The position numbers and the translations under genes were made by a program. Of a stretch of DNA of 64,000 bases, positions 45,011-56,000 are shown piece after piece (position 1 is the stretch's first letter; each line of letters opens with the position of its first letter). The stretch lies in NCBI RefSeq assembly GCF_000247695.1, contig NW_004624801.1, positions 4,520,833 to 4,584,832 on the forward strand, read 5' to 3'. The notes below the pieces were generated by a model. It did no database searches. It saw only the letters and a program-made list of their open reading frames with translations, and was not told the origin of the DNA. The stretch comes from Heterocephalus glaber. Lineage: Eukaryota; Chordata; Mammalia; Rodentia; Bathyergidae.

Positions 45011-46066
45011 CACTGGCACAACCCTCCCTAGACTCCCAGGGTTCTCAGGGGACTAGACGCTCCCTGAACCCCTTACTCTTACAGACCTCCCAAAATTCTA
45101 GTGAAGTCCTAGTGGCAATTTCAGCCTAGCCCAGGACCTCCACACCAACGGGGGACATTCATTCACAAAGCAGGCTCAGGACACTGCTTCCAGAGCTGCT
45201 CAATAGGTCTGAGTGCAATGAGTCACCAGTGACCGGGTCTCAGGGTGGAGGAGCCAAGCAACAGGATCCTCTGGGGATTCATCTCCATCAAAGCCAGCTG
45301 CAGGACAGATCCTAAGCCCAGGAAACCAGGCCAAGGTTTACTGACACCAGTGCCATTGCTGGGTGGGGTCTCCCCCTACTTTACCCCAAATCTCTCTCAT
45401 CTGCTCTCATGCCTTCCTGTATCTTAGGATGAAACACTTCACCTACCTCTCTGCTGCTTCTTCTTTCGCTCATTGCAGCTAGACAACAGAGTATTTCCAC
45501 ACAGGGACAGAAAGTCTCTGGGGTTCATTTTTCTGCTTTTGTGGCTTATTATTTTGCAAAGATTGTGCGCAGTTTCAAAGTGCATGTACCATCTGAACTT
45601 TGCAATTTCTTTTAGAGGCCAGGGGACACTGGGCTCAGAAAAGGGGCTGTGACCTATTGCTTCTTTGTCTCAGAAACCCTTAGCACTTTGACAGAGTACA
45701 GCATTCCTCACAGAAATGCCAGCAAGGGAAAGATTTTAAGATAACACACAAGCACAGTCCTTGGCTTATGGTTTTATTGGGAACAACAAATAATATTAAA
45801 ATAAGAAGAGGTACGGAGACTTGTCAGTTCAGTGCAGAAAGACACATAATCCAGATACAGCTGATGACTTTGCCAATTCACATGAAGGCAAGGAGAGTGG
45901 ACCAGGGGCTGTCATGGACCCTTCAGCTACCATGTGCAGGTATATTTTTCCATGCAGAAAAAACAAGGGCAAATAATAAGCTGTGTGTCATCAAAGGTCT
46001 TGGCAATGTTCCATTTCTTCAGTAGAGTGGCGGGTACATGGGTATTTTATTGTCCTGAATAACATA
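45011..46066. other. RAB37 intron, nothing recognised
   Basis: No exon or repeat recognised. Confidence 0.35.
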
Positions 46067-46069
46067 CAG

Positions 46070-46101
<32 letters not shown>

Positions 46102-46165
46102 TATATATATGCATAATTTATATATAATGTATATATATATTATACATATAATGTGCATCACATAT
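46067..46165. repeat. (CA)n followed by (TA)-rich microsatellite
   Basis: About 33 bases of CA then TATATA-rich sequence. Confidence 0.9.
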
Positions 46166-46461
46166 TTTATAATTAGAGTTTTCAATTAAAAGTTAGTAAA
46201 TGACAGAAATGGAGATAACTGGGTTTGAGGCACAGAAGACGGGGGGTGCTAGGGGGTGGATGGGGTGTCTGAGGGATAAGGAGCCTTCAGAATCTCTGAA
46301 GGGGCTCATCTGGATTCTAGGATCTGCAGTGGACAGGAAAGAAGGCTTCACTCTGCTTTGTTCATAGGTTTTTCTACTCCACAAGGTCCCAAACTTCTCT
46401 TCTTTATTTCTGACCTTGAGAACAGTCTTCCTGTTCCATGAGCAAAACAAATGAGCCGTCA

Positions 46462-46690
46462 TCCTTTCTTTTTTTTCTTCTTTTTCTTGTCCTTTTTCTT
46501 CTCTTTTGGTGGTACTGAGGATTAAACCAAGGCTCTGAACTAAGCTACATCTCTGGCCCTTTTTTCATTATTTTTTTATTTTGAGACAGAGACTTTCTAA
46601 GTTGCCCAAGTAAGATGTGGACTTGCAGTCCTCCTGCCTCAGCCTACTGGAGTGCTGGGATTACAGAATGTGCCTCCCACACCCAGCTAG
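46462..46690 (-). mobile_element. B1-dID dimeric SINE
   Basis: CTTTTT tail complement, 'tggtggtactgaggattaaa', 'aactaagctacatctctggc' (ID), then 'tcctgcctcagcctactgga' and 'cctcccacacccagctag' (B1). Confidence 0.85.
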
Positions 46691-47727
46691 CAATCACCCT
46701 TTCCTAATACAAGAGCTGAAAACCTTCAGCTCAGGGCCACATAAGGATGTGGTCAGGGTGAACTATCCACTTAGGGACTTGCGCTGGCCATGGCGAATCT
46801 CACTGAGCAAAGGGGCCCTTTTCGCTCCTGGCTAATGCCTATGGGCCCGAGTGACGTCCTAGGCCCTCAGGGGGGTCTGTAGCAGCTGAGGCTCAGGAGA
46901 CAGAAGCCAGGTCTAGAGATCAGCACAAGCCAGATCAGTGACTGCTGATTCTTATGCACATGCGAGGACCAGAGCAGTTGATATGTAGAGAACTACAGAC
47001 ACACAACAGAAATAGAGGTCCTCTCTCGGGGACACTGTTATTCTGAGACTCAGGGTGCTCAGGTGTCCTTTCTCTTATGAAGTCATGGTGATAACAGTGG
47101 CTCAGTGGAAACTTTCTTAGCCAATTCCCCACTTATCCAACCTGCACCTTCAGTCTGCTGGTGGAAGATTTCGGTTTTGTGTGTGTGGTTCATCACACAT
47201 CTCCTCAGGGAGATTCTTTCCCGAGAGACCACTTACATCTATGCCCATCCATTAAGGTGTGCAGATAGCAAGAGTCTCCTGCTTAGGCCCAAGTTTGCTT
47301 ATGCCACTAATACACATTAATTACTATGATATAATTGAATTCCACCCATAAACTAATGAAGAATGGTACCAAAAAGAATATTAATCAATGGAATAAGAAT
47401 GTAAACAAAAAAGGGACTGAAATTTCTACAAAACTTAACTCCTTTGAAAAGATTCTACTTTAAAACCTATCATTTTTTTAAATGCTATCAAATTAGGAAT
47501 GGGTGAGAGAACTATAAAATACTGGGAGGAAAAATATAAAAACAAAGAAAGCTTTTGCAACAGATTGCTTCATAAGTGGCTTGAACATCTTGCTTCATTT
47601 CAGAGAAACTGAAACTCCAAGTGGACAATACAATTCAGGTGGTTCAGGTAAGAAAAAAGAGAGACCTCCCCATCTTTCATTATCCCCAGAAGAAAAGGCA
47701 TTAGATCAACATCAAAATACTAGCAGA
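46691..47727. other. RAB37 intron, nothing recognised
   Basis: No exon or repeat core recognised. Confidence 0.35.
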
Positions 47728-47816
47728 CTAGGGTCGGGGATTTAGCTCAATGGTGCCGCCAACTGCCTTGCAAGCACAGGGTCCTGAGTTCAATCCCTAG
47801 TACCTCAAAAAAAAAA
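47728..47816 (+). mobile_element. ID SINE with target duplication
   Basis: 'tcggggatttagctcaatgg' to 'gttcaatccctagtacctc' plus A tail. AAAATACTAGCAGA lies at 47714-47727 and again right after the tail. Confidence 0.92.
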
Positions 47817-47975
47817 AAAATACTAGCAGATTACTACAATGTAGATATTTTGAGTCAAAATAAAACATTTGAAGGAAAGATATACAGTATCTCTTTTATG
47901 ATTCTCTAGTTGTCAATGATCTGACCCATTTATAATTAACCGACCCGATTACATTGGATAAGAGAGTACCTACTG

Positions 47976-48160
47976 GAGCCAGGCACGGTGATGCACCACC
48001 TGTAATCCCAGCACTCTGGGAGGCTGAGGTAGAAAGGTCACAAATTTGAGCCCAGCCTGGGAAATGTAGCAATTTAGTGCTCAAAATTAAAAAATAAAAA
48101 GGGCTGGGAATGTAGTTCAGGGCAGTCTCCTGTACCAGGTTAAATCCTCAGTATCACTAA
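47976..48160 (+). mobile_element. B1-dID dimeric SINE
   Basis: 'agccaggcacggtgatgcac', 'gcccagcctgggaaatgtag', linker, then 'aatgtagttcagggcagtct' and 'aaatcctcagtatcac'. Confidence 0.9.
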
Positions 48161-48169
48161 AAAAAGAAA

Positions 48170-48256
48170 AAGAAGAGAGAAAGGGGGAGGGAGAGAAGAA
48201 GGAAGGAAGGAAGGAAGGAAGGAAGGAAGGAAGGCAGGAAGGCAGGCAGGCAAGCA
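48170..48256. repeat. (GGAA)n / (GGCA)n microsatellite
   Basis: Purine repeat that has grown from the A tail of the preceding SINE. Confidence 0.95.
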
Positions 48257-49793
48257 CCTACTTGGTAAAATAAAAGGCCAACCATTCCATCTGTCTCTTC
48301 CAATCTAAAAAATTATTGATACATGAAATTAACTGATTCTAGTAGTCTGGCCCTTCCCAGCCAAAATGTCCCTTAATTTTTAAGGCTAAGTCTCAAGCAA
48401 AGATAATCTTTAGCCACACTTCAATCCAACATTTACCTTAATCATATATTTTGGAAGATATCGATCCAGTACTTACCGGGAGTATTTTTGTACTCTTTCA
48501 ACTGACACACAAATAAAATCCGTCTTCTGGAAGCCAATGATATGCTCATAGTTCTCCAAAGGCAACAGTCCAAATCCTCCAATTTTTATCAAGAGGAATC
48601 TTTAAATATTAATAATTCAGAAACCAAAGGAGGGAAACCCCAGCAACTTTAGATGGTCGATAAATAATAAGACACTCCATCAGAACTGAGAATGTCAATA
48701 TACTGGAGCTTGTTTTAACAGCATGTGCCTTCCTGGAAACAGTACAGCAAGATAGTAAATGCCACCCTCATTCAGACCAGAGGAACCATGTCTGGATTCT
48801 CTGTCTTGCAATGCAGATGCTGGCCAATCACCCAAAATCTGCATTAGAAAATCTTTATGGAGCAGCAAGATATGGCTGAGACAATACTCAGGTACTGATC
48901 TGTGAGCATTGTGAAACCGTTTCCCTTCTGTCTTCTTTCCTAGGTCTGCCTCCCTTTCCCCACCCTGACTACTTCTCCAGCATTCTCCAAACTCTAGTTC
49001 AAGCTTAAACAAATCAGGCTGGATTAGAGGCTAACTCCTGCTGTTACAACCCAGCACATAAAGAACCCAGCCAGACATTTCCAACAGGACACAGTCAGAA
49101 ATCTGCTCTGTCTGCTAGGGAATTGACTGCACTGCTTCATAAACGTCAAGAATTGGTCAACCAAAAAAAAAAAAAAAAGAATTGGGCAACTCTAACTCTG
49201 AGGACTTAAAAAGGCAGGAAGGGGACTTTCCAAACAGCCACCAATCCAGATGGCTGGGATTTGGGATTACAACATATCCAGCAATATATCTGTTTTGTAG
49301 AGACACCTTTCAAAGCTTGTTTAAGGCAATTAAAAGTTAGCAGAGCAGGATCAGTCTTTCTAAGCTGATTTACTCCTCCTCTGCTCAACCAGGCTGCCAG
49401 AAACTTCCATTTTCAGCCTGTGTCTACTGTCTAGATTCTTCCAGCCAAGTTAAACTGGGATAAATTCTTATTTGCATCATGGCAGTAATGCTCTGTGATC
49501 ATGTATCACCAGAAAGACAAGCCTGTACCTATATACTCTGTTTGGTACAGGCTACTTAGACTCAGAAATAAAGCCACTTTATGCACAATCATTAAAACAG
49601 CACAGTGAGGCTATATGTTATGACTTTTACACTTATACTTCATCTCACTCTAATTTTGCTCTCCCTTGAGCTTTTCCATTTATAGATCTCTCTGTAGTCA
49701 ATCTCGCTCTGTACATCTTCAAACAGACTGGTCAAAAACAGTCTCCCTCTGACCTGACCAGCTTAAATGAACAGCTCAAAAACAGTCAAGAGG
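48257..49793. other. RAB37 intron, nothing coding recognised
   Basis: No exon recognised. It contains a tiny tail-only insertion at 49157-49176 (CAACC plus an A run) between two copies of AAGAATTGG. Confidence 0.4.
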
Positions 49794-49868
49794 CCCAGGG
49801 ATTTAGCTCAGCAGCACTGCGCCTGCCTTGCAAGCACAAGGTCCTGAGTTCGATCTCCAGTACCAAAA
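49794..49868 (+). mobile_element. ID SINE
   Basis: 'cccagggatttagctcagca', 'gagttcgatctccagtacca'. Confidence 0.92.
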
Positions 49869-49924
49869 AAATGTTGAGATTTTAGGGGTCTGCAAGTCCC
49901 CCCAAGAAGAAAAGGCTCTTAAGG

Positions 49925-50100
49925 GAGGCAGGCTGGACAGGTGGTGCACACCTGTAATTCTAGAGCTCTGAGGGGAGCTGAGCCAGGACGATCCCAAGTT
50001 CAAGCCCAGCCTGGGCAACATAGTGACTTAGTAAGACTCCTTCCCAAACTTAAAAACACAAAAAAGAGCTGAAGATGTAGCTCAGTGCAAAATCCCTGGG
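49925..50100 (+). mobile_element. B1-dID dimeric SINE, 3'-incomplete
   Basis: 'ggacaggtggtgcacacctg', 'gcccagcctgggcaacatag', then an ID start 'gatgtagctcagtgc' that stops early. Confidence 0.8.
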
Positions 50101-50589
50101 GGAGTGGGGGTGAAAGGGAATCATCTTTGGAGCAATGGATACCGGAACCACCCACCAAGGATATCTGTCCCAGGTCCCTTTGGGCTGTCCAGAGTTATGA
50201 GCGGCCAGGCAAACCCCAGGACAGCCTGATAATGTCCCACTAGACATTCTATGGCCCCTTGCTGGCTCATTTGCTGTGGCCCTCAGACCTAGCTTGTCCT
50301 TCTTTCCCATGAAAGCCAGGGTGCCTTTCTCTGACACTTTATCCTCAGCCTCCACCAAAATTGACCCACGTAAAGTCCTTTGTCTCCAGCAACATGGATC
50401 TTACTGCCCTTCCCCCACCCACCCACCACCCACCCAGGTTTTCAGGAGAGGAGAGAGATCTCTCTACTGCGCGCTTTAGGAAAGTGAATCCCAAAACTCC
50501 TTAAATTGCCTGGCCAGGACTCCCTTCCTGGAATGATGGATGCTGCTGTCCCTGCTCCTCGGAGCTTGCCCTGTGTTCCCAAGTCTGAA
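50101..50589. other. RAB37 intron, nothing recognised
   Basis: A short CCCA-rich run at about 50416-50440; no exon recognised. Confidence 0.35.
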
Positions 50590-50760
50590 CCATCTGTGTT
50601 ATTTATTCATTGAGTCAACAAACATGTGGGAATCTCCCACATGGTAGACTCTACTAGGCAAGGGGGATACAGGAAGAAGTGAGATAGTCGTCCCCTTTGG
50701 GAGAATGCCACCTAGTGGGAACAGAGAAACAACAAACCCACACACCAATAAAATTAGTAA
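50590..50760 (+). mobile_element. L2 3' region remnant
   Basis: 'tatttattcattgagtcaac', 'aaacatgtgggaatctccca' and 'tactaggcaagggggataca' follow the L2 pattern. Confidence 0.55.
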
Positions 50761-51039
50761 TTTCACAGCAGATCACGTACTACTAAGGAAATAAAGTAGG
50801 GCAATGAGACAGACAGGTGGGGAGCATGGGTTGTGGTCAGGGATGTCCCCACTCAGAGGTGACATTTGAGTTGCAATGTGATGAGGAAAATGACCTAACT
50901 ACTCACAGAAGTGGTAGAAAGAGGCAGAGCTGGAATGAAATCCAGCCCAGTCACTTTGCAACTATGTGACCTTGGGCAGAACATGCCAGAGAGAAGGAAC
51001 AGCAAGTACCAATGTCCTGAGAAGGGAGTGAGCCTGATC

Positions 51040-51495
51040 TTGTATATTAGTCAGCTTTCCATCACTGTGACAAAATACCTGTGATAATCAGGTGTTTTTG
51101 TTTTTTGGGTTTTGTACCCAGGATCAAGCTCAAGACCTTGTGCTTGCGAGGCAGGTGCCATGCCGCTGAGCTAAATCAGTTTATAAGAAGAAAGGTTTAT
51201 TTTTGGTTTGGGTTTTAGAAGTTTCCATCCACAGTTGCTTAGAGCCATTGCTTTGGGGCTGCAGTGGGGAGCACGTGGTAGAGTAAAGCTGCTCACCCCC
51301 TGGTGACCAGAAAGCAGAAAGAAAAAGAGGGCCAAGTCCCACTATCCCTTCAAGGCCACGCCCTCAGGGACCTCACTTCCTTCCACTGGGCTCTACCTAC
51401 AACAGTCTTCACTTCCTCCCAAGAGCACCACAGGCTGGGGGACAGCCTTTAGCATATGGCCTTGGAGACACAGTTCAGATTCAAACCATAGCATC
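51040..51495. mobile_element. LTR-like repeat with an ID insertion
   Basis: Same family as 13925-14312: 'ttagtcagctttccatcact', 'gtgacaaaatacctgtgata', 'ggttttagaagtttccatcc', 'gcagtggggagcacgtggta', ending 'cagattcaaaccatagca'. Confidence 0.65.
51091..51177 (-). mobile_element. ID SINE
   Basis: 'gtacccaggatcaagctcaa', 'ccgctgagctaaatcagt'; it interrupts the LTR-like repeat. Confidence 0.85.
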
Positions 51496-51899
51496 TTGTT
51501 AGATGGACACAGGAAAGGCTGGTGTGGCTGGACCACAGTGAGGGAGAGGGAGAGTGGATGGAGATGACCCCAAGGGGCAGGCAGCAGCGTGTGGATTCCC
51601 TAGAGCCCTGAAGGCTGAGGAAGAAACCACTGGAAGTTCATAAGCAGCAGGTGATCAGCTCTGTGCTTTGTAATATCACTCTGGCTGCTGGATTCAGAGG
51701 CTGAGGGTGAAAGAGGGAGAACAGTCAGGATGGGGTGGTTGCTTGGACTACATTGGTAACCATGGAAACAAAGAGATGCCATGGGATTCAGGATGTATGC
51801 TGGAGAGGAGACTGCAAGGACCCTAGAATAAAAGATAGTAAGTCCAGCTTCTAAATACTCACTGTCCCAGCATGAGTAGCTAGTGTGAGCATATACACA
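51496..51899. other. RAB37 intron, nothing recognised
   Basis: No feature recognised. Confidence 0.3.
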
Positions 51900-52110
51900 T
51901 TATCTTGCTTATTCAAACAGGACAGGTAGTGGCCCAGACTCCAGATTCTGGATCCAAATGAGGTTCCACTTACCTTCTCACTGCCCATTAAACTTGGTAC
52001 ACATCGCTGAGTCTCTCCGGACCTCAGCTCTTCATCTGTAAAATGGACCAATAATAGAAGCACCCTTGTAAAATGAAACAGGTTATTCTACATGAACCAT
52101 TTAGAGAAGA
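51900..52110 (+). mobile_element. MIR SINE remnant
   Basis: 'ctccggacctcagctcttca', 'tctgtaaaatggaccaataa'. Confidence 0.7.
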
Positions 52111-52119
52111 ACACCTGCC

Positions 52120-52590
52120 ACCTAGCTTCTCATTGCTGCTGCAACAAATTACCACAAATTTAGTGACTTAATTAAAAACAATACAAATTTATTTTCCTGT
52201 AGTTCCAGAGGCCAGGATTACAAAGTTAGTTCCACTGAATTCAACCCAAGGCGCTGGCAAGGGTGGTTTTTTTGGAGGCTCCAGGGGACAACCTTTCCCT
52301 TGCCTGCCCCAGCCTCTGGAGGCTGCAGGGTTCCTTTGCTCCTGGCCACATTGCTCCAGCCTCCACCTCTGGCATCACATTGGCTTCTCCCCCTTTGACT
52401 TTCTTGCCTCCTTAGAAGGAGCCTGATGATTATATTTTAGGCCCCCTGGATAATCCAGAATAATCTCCACGTCTCAAAATCCTTAACTTAATCACATGTC
52501 CTCTTTGTCTTTTGCCATGTATGGTACATTTGCCGGTTCTGGGGGTAGGATGCAGACATCTTTGGGGGCTATTCTCCAGCTCACTGCACA
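52120..52590 (-). mobile_element. MaLR (MLT1-type) LTR
   Basis: Plus strand reads as the reverse of the LTR: 'gctgctgcaacaaattacca', 'gttccagaggccaggattac', 'aaggagcctgatgattatat', 'ctggataatccagaataatc', 'tgcagacatctttgggggct'. In the LTR's own (minus) sense an AATAAA lies near its 3' end, which could serve CD300LF. Confidence 0.65.
52188..52193 (-). terminator. candidate poly(A) signal for CD300LF
   Basis: AATAAA on the minus strand about 710 bases beyond the CD300LF stop, inside the MaLR LTR. GT-rich sequence follows ('gtattgttttt', 'tttgtggtaatttgttg'). It is the first obvious hexamer downstream, but usage is inference. Confidence 0.35.
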
Positions 52591-52903
52591 TGGTAAGCAA
52601 TAAATAAAGGGTAATTATTATTATCATCATCGTTATCATTATTATTCACATGCGGTCCCAGACCATATCTCCAGGCTCCTCCCAAACTAGATGAGGAGTG
52701 AGGGGAATGTGGAAAGAGCCCTAATTCCTCGAAGTCCTCCAAAACTGGTCTCCAAGCACAGGCCAGAGTTGGGGGCCATGGTGGCTGATCAAACAGAGCT
52801 TCAGTCACTGGTTGGTCCTGGTGAGGGACAAGGGCAGAAAACAGATAAGCAGCAACATGATCCATGGCCTTGTGCAAGGTCCAAGAGGGAGTTCAAACAC
52901 AGG

Positions 52904-53047
52904 CTAAGGCCTCCTGATGCTGGTATACTCTGTAGACTCCTCATAGGCCCTGCTGGGAGTGTGGTCAGTGTTGCTGTAGGTTGGTTCCTGATCCAAGATG
53001 TCCAAACACAGAGATGCATAAGAAATTTCTTCTCTTGGAAAGGGAGC
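52904..53047 (-). CDS. CD300LF: CD300LF exon 7: terminal tail and stop
   Basis: 144 bases including TAG, acceptor GTCTGTTGCAG. It encodes APFPREEISYASLCLDILDQ, then EPTYSNT and the C-terminal STEYTSIRRP. ISYASL fits ITIM and TEYTSI is ITIM-like. YSNT keeps a YxN (Grb2-type) motif, but not the Met that makes the human YCNM a YxxM site. Confidence 0.93.
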   Translation of the reverse strand, partial: APFPREEISYASLCLDILDQEPTYSNTDHTPSRAYEESTEYTSIRRP

Positions 53048-56000
53048 CTGCAACAGACATGGTCGTAAGGTCAGAGAGCTTGGCAGGAGCCTGTGACTAT
53101 GGGTCAGGATGAAAAATAACCCAGAAGAGAAAGGTGGGGAGCTCAAGGGTTGTGAAGTCCATTCCTGAGTACTCCAGCTTCCCTCTGCTCTGCCAAGCAC
53201 CCCAACCATCTGCAGCCACAACACATAGAGCCCACCTCTGCCCTGGGGCAGCTGCCTCCTATAAAATCAGGCACCACTCATCCAGCCTGGCTCTCTCCTG
53301 CCCAGCACAAGGACCACATCAGACGATCCCTGAGTCCCCAGCATTGAGACCTGGAGTCCAGACCCTTCTGAAAGCCTAAGGGCTCCTCAGGCTAGTACTG
53401 TAGTTACTGAGGCTCTGCCCAATGCCCACCCTCCTCAGTGGTACCCACATGAGCATGAGAAAACCCATCCTCCAAAGGGATCCAGAGACACATCTGCCCT
53501 CCCCAGCCCCACAGCAGCCCCCACAAAGGACACACCATGATGACACATTCCACTTCCCCCTGGTTGGCCTGGGCAGAGGAGGACTTGGTGGAAGGCTTTT
53601 GCCAGGAGGTTCCAGGCTGATGCATAGACAGGTTTGCATAGCAGAGGTCACCTTCCACGGGCTGCAGGTGAGAACACAGGCTAGAGTCACCTGATCTGTG
53701 GGCACAGGTTCCTCTTCCATGGAAAGACAAGAGCCTCTCTGCTTTCTTATGACTCCCTCCAGCTCCCTGCATGCTTCCCACTTCTCAGCCCCCCATGTCC
53801 CCCAGGCATCCACCCTCTGGCTGTCTCCAGGCCCCTCAGCCTCCCAGGCCTGCAGGGGCCATGAGTACATGACTACTTTGGCCCATGGATCATGTGAAAC
53901 ATGTAGACGCCTGAGCTCCTGGGAAATAGAAAACAAGGACGGGGAGAAGGAGCTGACTGGTCTCTCTGCTCCAAGCTCAGGGACTCTTACCTGCTCTGAG
54001 GACAGTGCAGCAGCTAAAAGACAAAAACAACCCAGAATTAGAAAGCCCATCCCTGAGATTCACAGAGGTCCCCACGCACAGAAAAGAGAAATATGGGGGG
54101 GCGCAAAAGGAGGAACAAGGCTCCAGTCTCAGTGACAAGGACCTGGTTCTAATTCTCTATCACTCCGTGATATTGGTCACATCACCTCTCTGAGCTTCCA
54201 TTGCTCCACCTAAAAAGCAGACGACCCAACCACAGAGCCGTAATCAAGTGGTCAGGTGACCCTGCCAGCCTTTGGCTCCTGGAGTTCAGTTTTCTTCTGC
54301 AAAGTCCTGGGCATGGCCTGTAAATGGTCACAGAAGTTCTGCCCACTGTACTTTGCTCCACCTGATACATCCTTCATGACTGGTCTCAGAGTCATGCCTG
54401 CTGTCTACTCCCTCCCTGTATGGCACTTGCTTTGGTCTTTCCTGTCCCATTTATCCCACTGAATTCCAGCTGTCTTCAGACAGGATGGTAGGTAGGTCCA
54501 ATCCCTCCTGGTATCCATGTGCGTGTACAGGCTTGGCAGGTGGGTGTTCAACCAGAGGCAGGTCTGCTCCACACTGCCCCCAAATGGAACCTGCAAGCTG
54601 GCTCAGCATAGCGTGGACTGGTTTTCAGGGGGCTGCTGGCTCCTGCATTTCTTTCTGCCTTCACTCTCCCCTACCAACACGCTCCCTGCTCCAGAGAAAA
54701 AATAAATAAACAAGGGAGTCTCTCCCATCAGTTTTCAGTTTCATACATCTGGACCCCAAGGCACACTGAAAGCACTTAGATGTACAAGGGTCATGGAGTG
54801 CACACTTGGGAGGAAAAGTGATAAATGTGAGTTAGGCTCACATCCTCCCCGACTGGAGCCCCACCCCCACCCCCGGGCCATGGCAGTGGGAAGGCTTGTT
54901 CAAAGCTCAGGCCCCAGGCACTGTGAGAAGGAAACGGGGTGAAGCTCTCTGAGAAAGTGGAAGTAAAGCCAGACAGGAAAACGTTTGGTTGAGGCCATAC
55001 CTCGTGATCTCTGAGCAAAGACCTCTTCCCTGAAAAAGCAAGGTCGTGCAGAGCAAGGAGCTTGGCTTGGGCAAGGCTTGTGGGCAGCAGAGAAGCAGAA
55101 GAAAGAGTCATACTGACTTTTCCGGTCAGACCTAGGGGACTGTGTCATGTGCGCACAAACGTGTGTCACATGTGAAAATGCGCATGCCTGTATTACACAA
55201 GTTCACAATTGTGCATGTACTCTGGGGGTTGCTGTGTTCTCAGTGTGTGGCTCTTTCTCCCTTCCCCCCATTTCAACTCAGTACCTCTTTGACAGCCACA
55301 CAGATCCAAAATGGGCTGCCATTGCCACCTCTGCCCCTGAGAGCCAAACCAGGAAACAAAAGAAAGTGGGTCAGAGAGATGAGAAGGGCAGGAGGCATGT
55401 GCAGGGCAGGCAGCTGACACCACAACTCGGACCTCACTGGGCTCATCTACAAGCTCCAGGCCACTCCTAACCCCTCAGGCTGCCAGATATTGGTGGCCTT
55501 TGGGACAGTGACCCTTCCAGGCTATGGGTAACGCCTTGGTCCACCCAGCTCCTGAAGGATGATGCCATCCATCAGCCCCACACACTCTGACCCAGCTAGG
55601 CCCGGCCCCACAGGGCCAGGCCCTCTCACCTTTCATCATCCTCCAGGCCAGGAGTGAGGCCGCCACCAAGACAAGCAGCAACACTGCAAAGATGAGCGGG
55701 AGGAGGACCCTGAGGTCTATGATGCTGTACCTACAAACAGAGGGTTGGGCATGATGGTTCACGCCTGTAATCCCGCCACTCTAGAAGGCTAAGGCAGGAG
55801 GGTCGTAAGTTCAAGTGCAGCCTGAGCAACTTAAAAAGACCCTGTGTCAAACCAAAAAGAAAAAAAAAAAGTGAAAGGAGGAAAAGGGCTTGGGATGTAG
55901 CTCAATACAAAGGCCTTGGGTCTAATGCCCTAGAAAGAGAGAGAGAGAGAGGAGACAGAACCCTGTGTACCCAGGCTCACCTTCCACCCCAAGCCCTATC

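Noticed and set aside
41003..48256. CRISPR-like regular repeats
   Set aside because: These are eukaryotic microsatellites without spacer structure.
53376..54050. 224-codon minus-strand frame, the longest in the window, as an independent gene
   Set aside because: It overlaps CD300LF exons 5 and 6 plus the intron between them, and is out of frame with the ITIM-coding reading in exon 6. Reported only as a possible intron-retention tail.
55001..55029. 29-base exon-like segment between CD300LF exons 4 and 5 (cag / GTATGG borders)
   Set aside because: Including it would shift the frame of the next exon, and the encoded residues do not resemble the human tail. Direct joining of exons 4 and 5 is in frame.
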